Below, piece after piece: positions 15,195-15,891 of a stretch of 15,891 nucleotides of DNA (position 1 is the first letter of the stretch; each line of letters starts with the position of its first letter). The notes below the pieces were generated by a model, which was given only the letters and a program-made list of their open reading frames with translations, was not told the DNA's origin and searched no databases. The position numbers and the translations under genes are program-made. The stretch spans positions 1 through 15,891 of the forward strand of contig DLCS01000002.1 in NCBI GenBank assembly GCA_002480735.1. The letters run 5' to 3'. The DNA comes from Bacillaceae bacterium UBA7792. Its GTDB lineage: Bacteria > Bacillota > Bacilli > Bacillales > Cytobacillaceae.

Positions 15195-15521
15195 ATGAAC
15201 AAAACCGACGCGATTGCGCGGAGAATTTTAGGATGGGCTTTGAACAGATGGGATCGATGGTATGACAGTGAAAGGAATGTGTTTATTCATGATTCGGACT
15301 TCCAGCCAGAGAAGAATCTCGATCATGCCATGATCATCGTAGAAAGACTAGAGCAATTAGGCTTCACTTTTAAGAAAAATGGGAATTCAGAGGTTTACTT
15401 TAATGATGTAAAAGCAAAGGGTGAAACGCTCGCACAAGCGATAACGAACGCAGCCTATTCGCTCGTTGAAGTTCACTCCACCTCTTCCAGCAGCAATCGA
15501 ATTTGGCGCCAGCTGTGCTAA
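15195..15521 (+). CDS. Phage ABA-sandwich-like protein, copy 1
   Basis: Cytosolic-looking protein of 108 residues. It begins IARRILGWALNRWDRWYD, followed by a hydrophilic stretch, DHAMIIVERLEQLGF, a strand SEVYFND and ETLAQAITNAAYSLVE. This layout (amphipathic start, W-rich patch, paired helices, terminal TxAQAI..AA helix) is that of the phage ABA sandwich domain family common in Bacillus chromosomes and phages. The C-terminus adds SSSSNRIWRQLC. The ATG follows TTGGAGGTATTGAAAG. A second copy begins 101 bases later. No phage structural or integrase genes were seen around it. Function unknown. Confidence 0.75.
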   Translation: MNKTDAIARRILGWALNRWDRWYDSERNVFIHDSDFQPEKNLDHAMIIVERLEQLGFTFKKNGNSEVYFNDVKAKGETLAQAITNAAYSLVEVHSTSSSSNRIWRQLC

Positions 15522-15525
15522 TTTG

Positions 15526-15556
15526 AAGTTCTCGAGATTTCTCGAGAGCTTTTTTC
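15526..15556 (+). terminator. Terminator after ABA-sandwich copy 1
   Basis: AGTTCTCGAG pairs with CTCGAGAGCT around loop ATTT (one T-G), followed by TTTTT. Confidence 0.9.
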
Positions 15557-15622
15557 TTTCATTTTTGTCAATGCTCCATCACACTATGCTAAAATAATGG
15601 AAGCGAAAAATGAGGTGAGAGT

Positions 15623-15891
15623 ATGGACAAAATCGAAGTCATTGCAAGAAGAATAATGGATTGGAAACTGAATCGATGGGATCGTTGGTACGATCATGAA
15701 AAGGAAATTTTCATTGAAAACTTCCGTCCAGATGAGAACCTTGAGCATGCCAAACTTGTCGTTACTAGATTAGAAGAGTTAGGCTTTAGCTATCAAGTGG
15801 TGAAGGATTTTGAGGTTTGCTTTAATCATTTCTGCGGTTCAGGAAATACACTGGCACAAGCTATCACAAATGCTGCATTTGCTATTGCTGA
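15623..15891 (+). CDS. Phage ABA-sandwich-like protein, copy 2, cut by window end
   Basis: Tandem paralogue of the preceding gene. The 89 visible codons align without gaps at the start (IARRIMDWKLNRWDRWYDHEKEIFIE) and the end (GNTLAQAITNAAFAIA). The middle helix (EHAKLVVTRLEELGF) is also shared, while the strand region differs. Its ATG follows ATGAGGTGAGAGT, a good ribosome binding site. A terminator separates the two copies, so each probably has its own promoter. The 3' end is outside the window. Confidence 0.78.
   Translation, partial: MDKIEVIARRIMDWKLNRWDRWYDHEKEIFIENFRPDENLEHAKLVVTRLEELGFSYQVVKDFEVCFNHFCGSGNTLAQAITNAAFAIA

Noticed and set aside
15195..15891. Right end as part of a prophage
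   Set aside because: Only the two ABA-sandwich genes are phage-like; no integrase, capsid, lysis or attachment site is visible.
1..15891. CRISPR array, tRNA, rRNA, insertion sequence or known riboswitch
   Set aside because: No regular direct repeats with spacers, no recognisable tRNA/rRNA sequence, no transposase and no conserved riboswitch core were seen by eye.

Overview
The window looks like chromosomal DNA of a low-GC, spore-forming Gram-positive bacterium of the Bacillaceae type. The reasons are strong AGGAGG-like ribosome binding sites, U-tailed terminators after most genes, CadC and CadA sequences close to the Bacillus/Staphylococcus type, a DUF3231 protein, a BcrC-like phosphatase and a C1q/BclA-like surface protein. 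No rRNA, tRNA, insertion sequence or CRISPR array was seen. No gene-free stretch exceeds 300 bases.

Layout. Minus strand, 1-2019: a cadmium/zinc efflux unit, cadC followed by cadA, with cadA cut by the left edge. 2142-5307: four separately terminated or loosely spaced minus-strand genes (PAP2 phosphatase, CBO0543-like membrane protein, acyltransferase 3, DUF3231). Plus strand, 5468-7396: a chemoreceptor and a 50-residue small protein. 7619-10178: a three-gene manganese-type ABC importer (ATPase, permease, lipoprotein) behind a clear promoter and an operator-like palindrome. Minus strand, 10246-11775: a 46-residue Cys-rich protein and a CHASE3-HAMP-GGDEF diguanylate cyclase. Plus strand, 11926-15891: an SDR oxidoreductase, a C1q-like protein, a zinc-finger/HTH/DUF2087 regulator with a HAD phosphatase, and two tandem phage-ABA-sandwich-like proteins, the second cut by the right edge.

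The most unusual feature is in cadA. Its reading frame is open from the ATG overlapping the cadC stop to the window edge (552 codons) except for one in-frame UGA, codon 16. That codon falls exactly where the first Cys of the N-terminal metal-binding CxxC motif should be (reads GLS-UGA-ASCA where CadA has GFTCANCA). Fifteen bases after the UGA lies a perfect 17-nt hairpin whose size and place resemble a bacterial SECIS element. This makes cadA a candidate selenoprotein (UxxC) metal pump, or a case of UGA read as Cys, or an early nonsense mutant. A second deviation, TGER instead of TGES in the actuator domain, keeps the decay explanation alive. The window holds no sel genes to decide it.

Functionally, the window joins metal export (cadCA) and metal import (mnt-like ABC) with signalling genes (chemoreceptor, diguanylate cyclase) and envelope or spore-surface genes. 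These are mostly independent transcription units, not one pathway.
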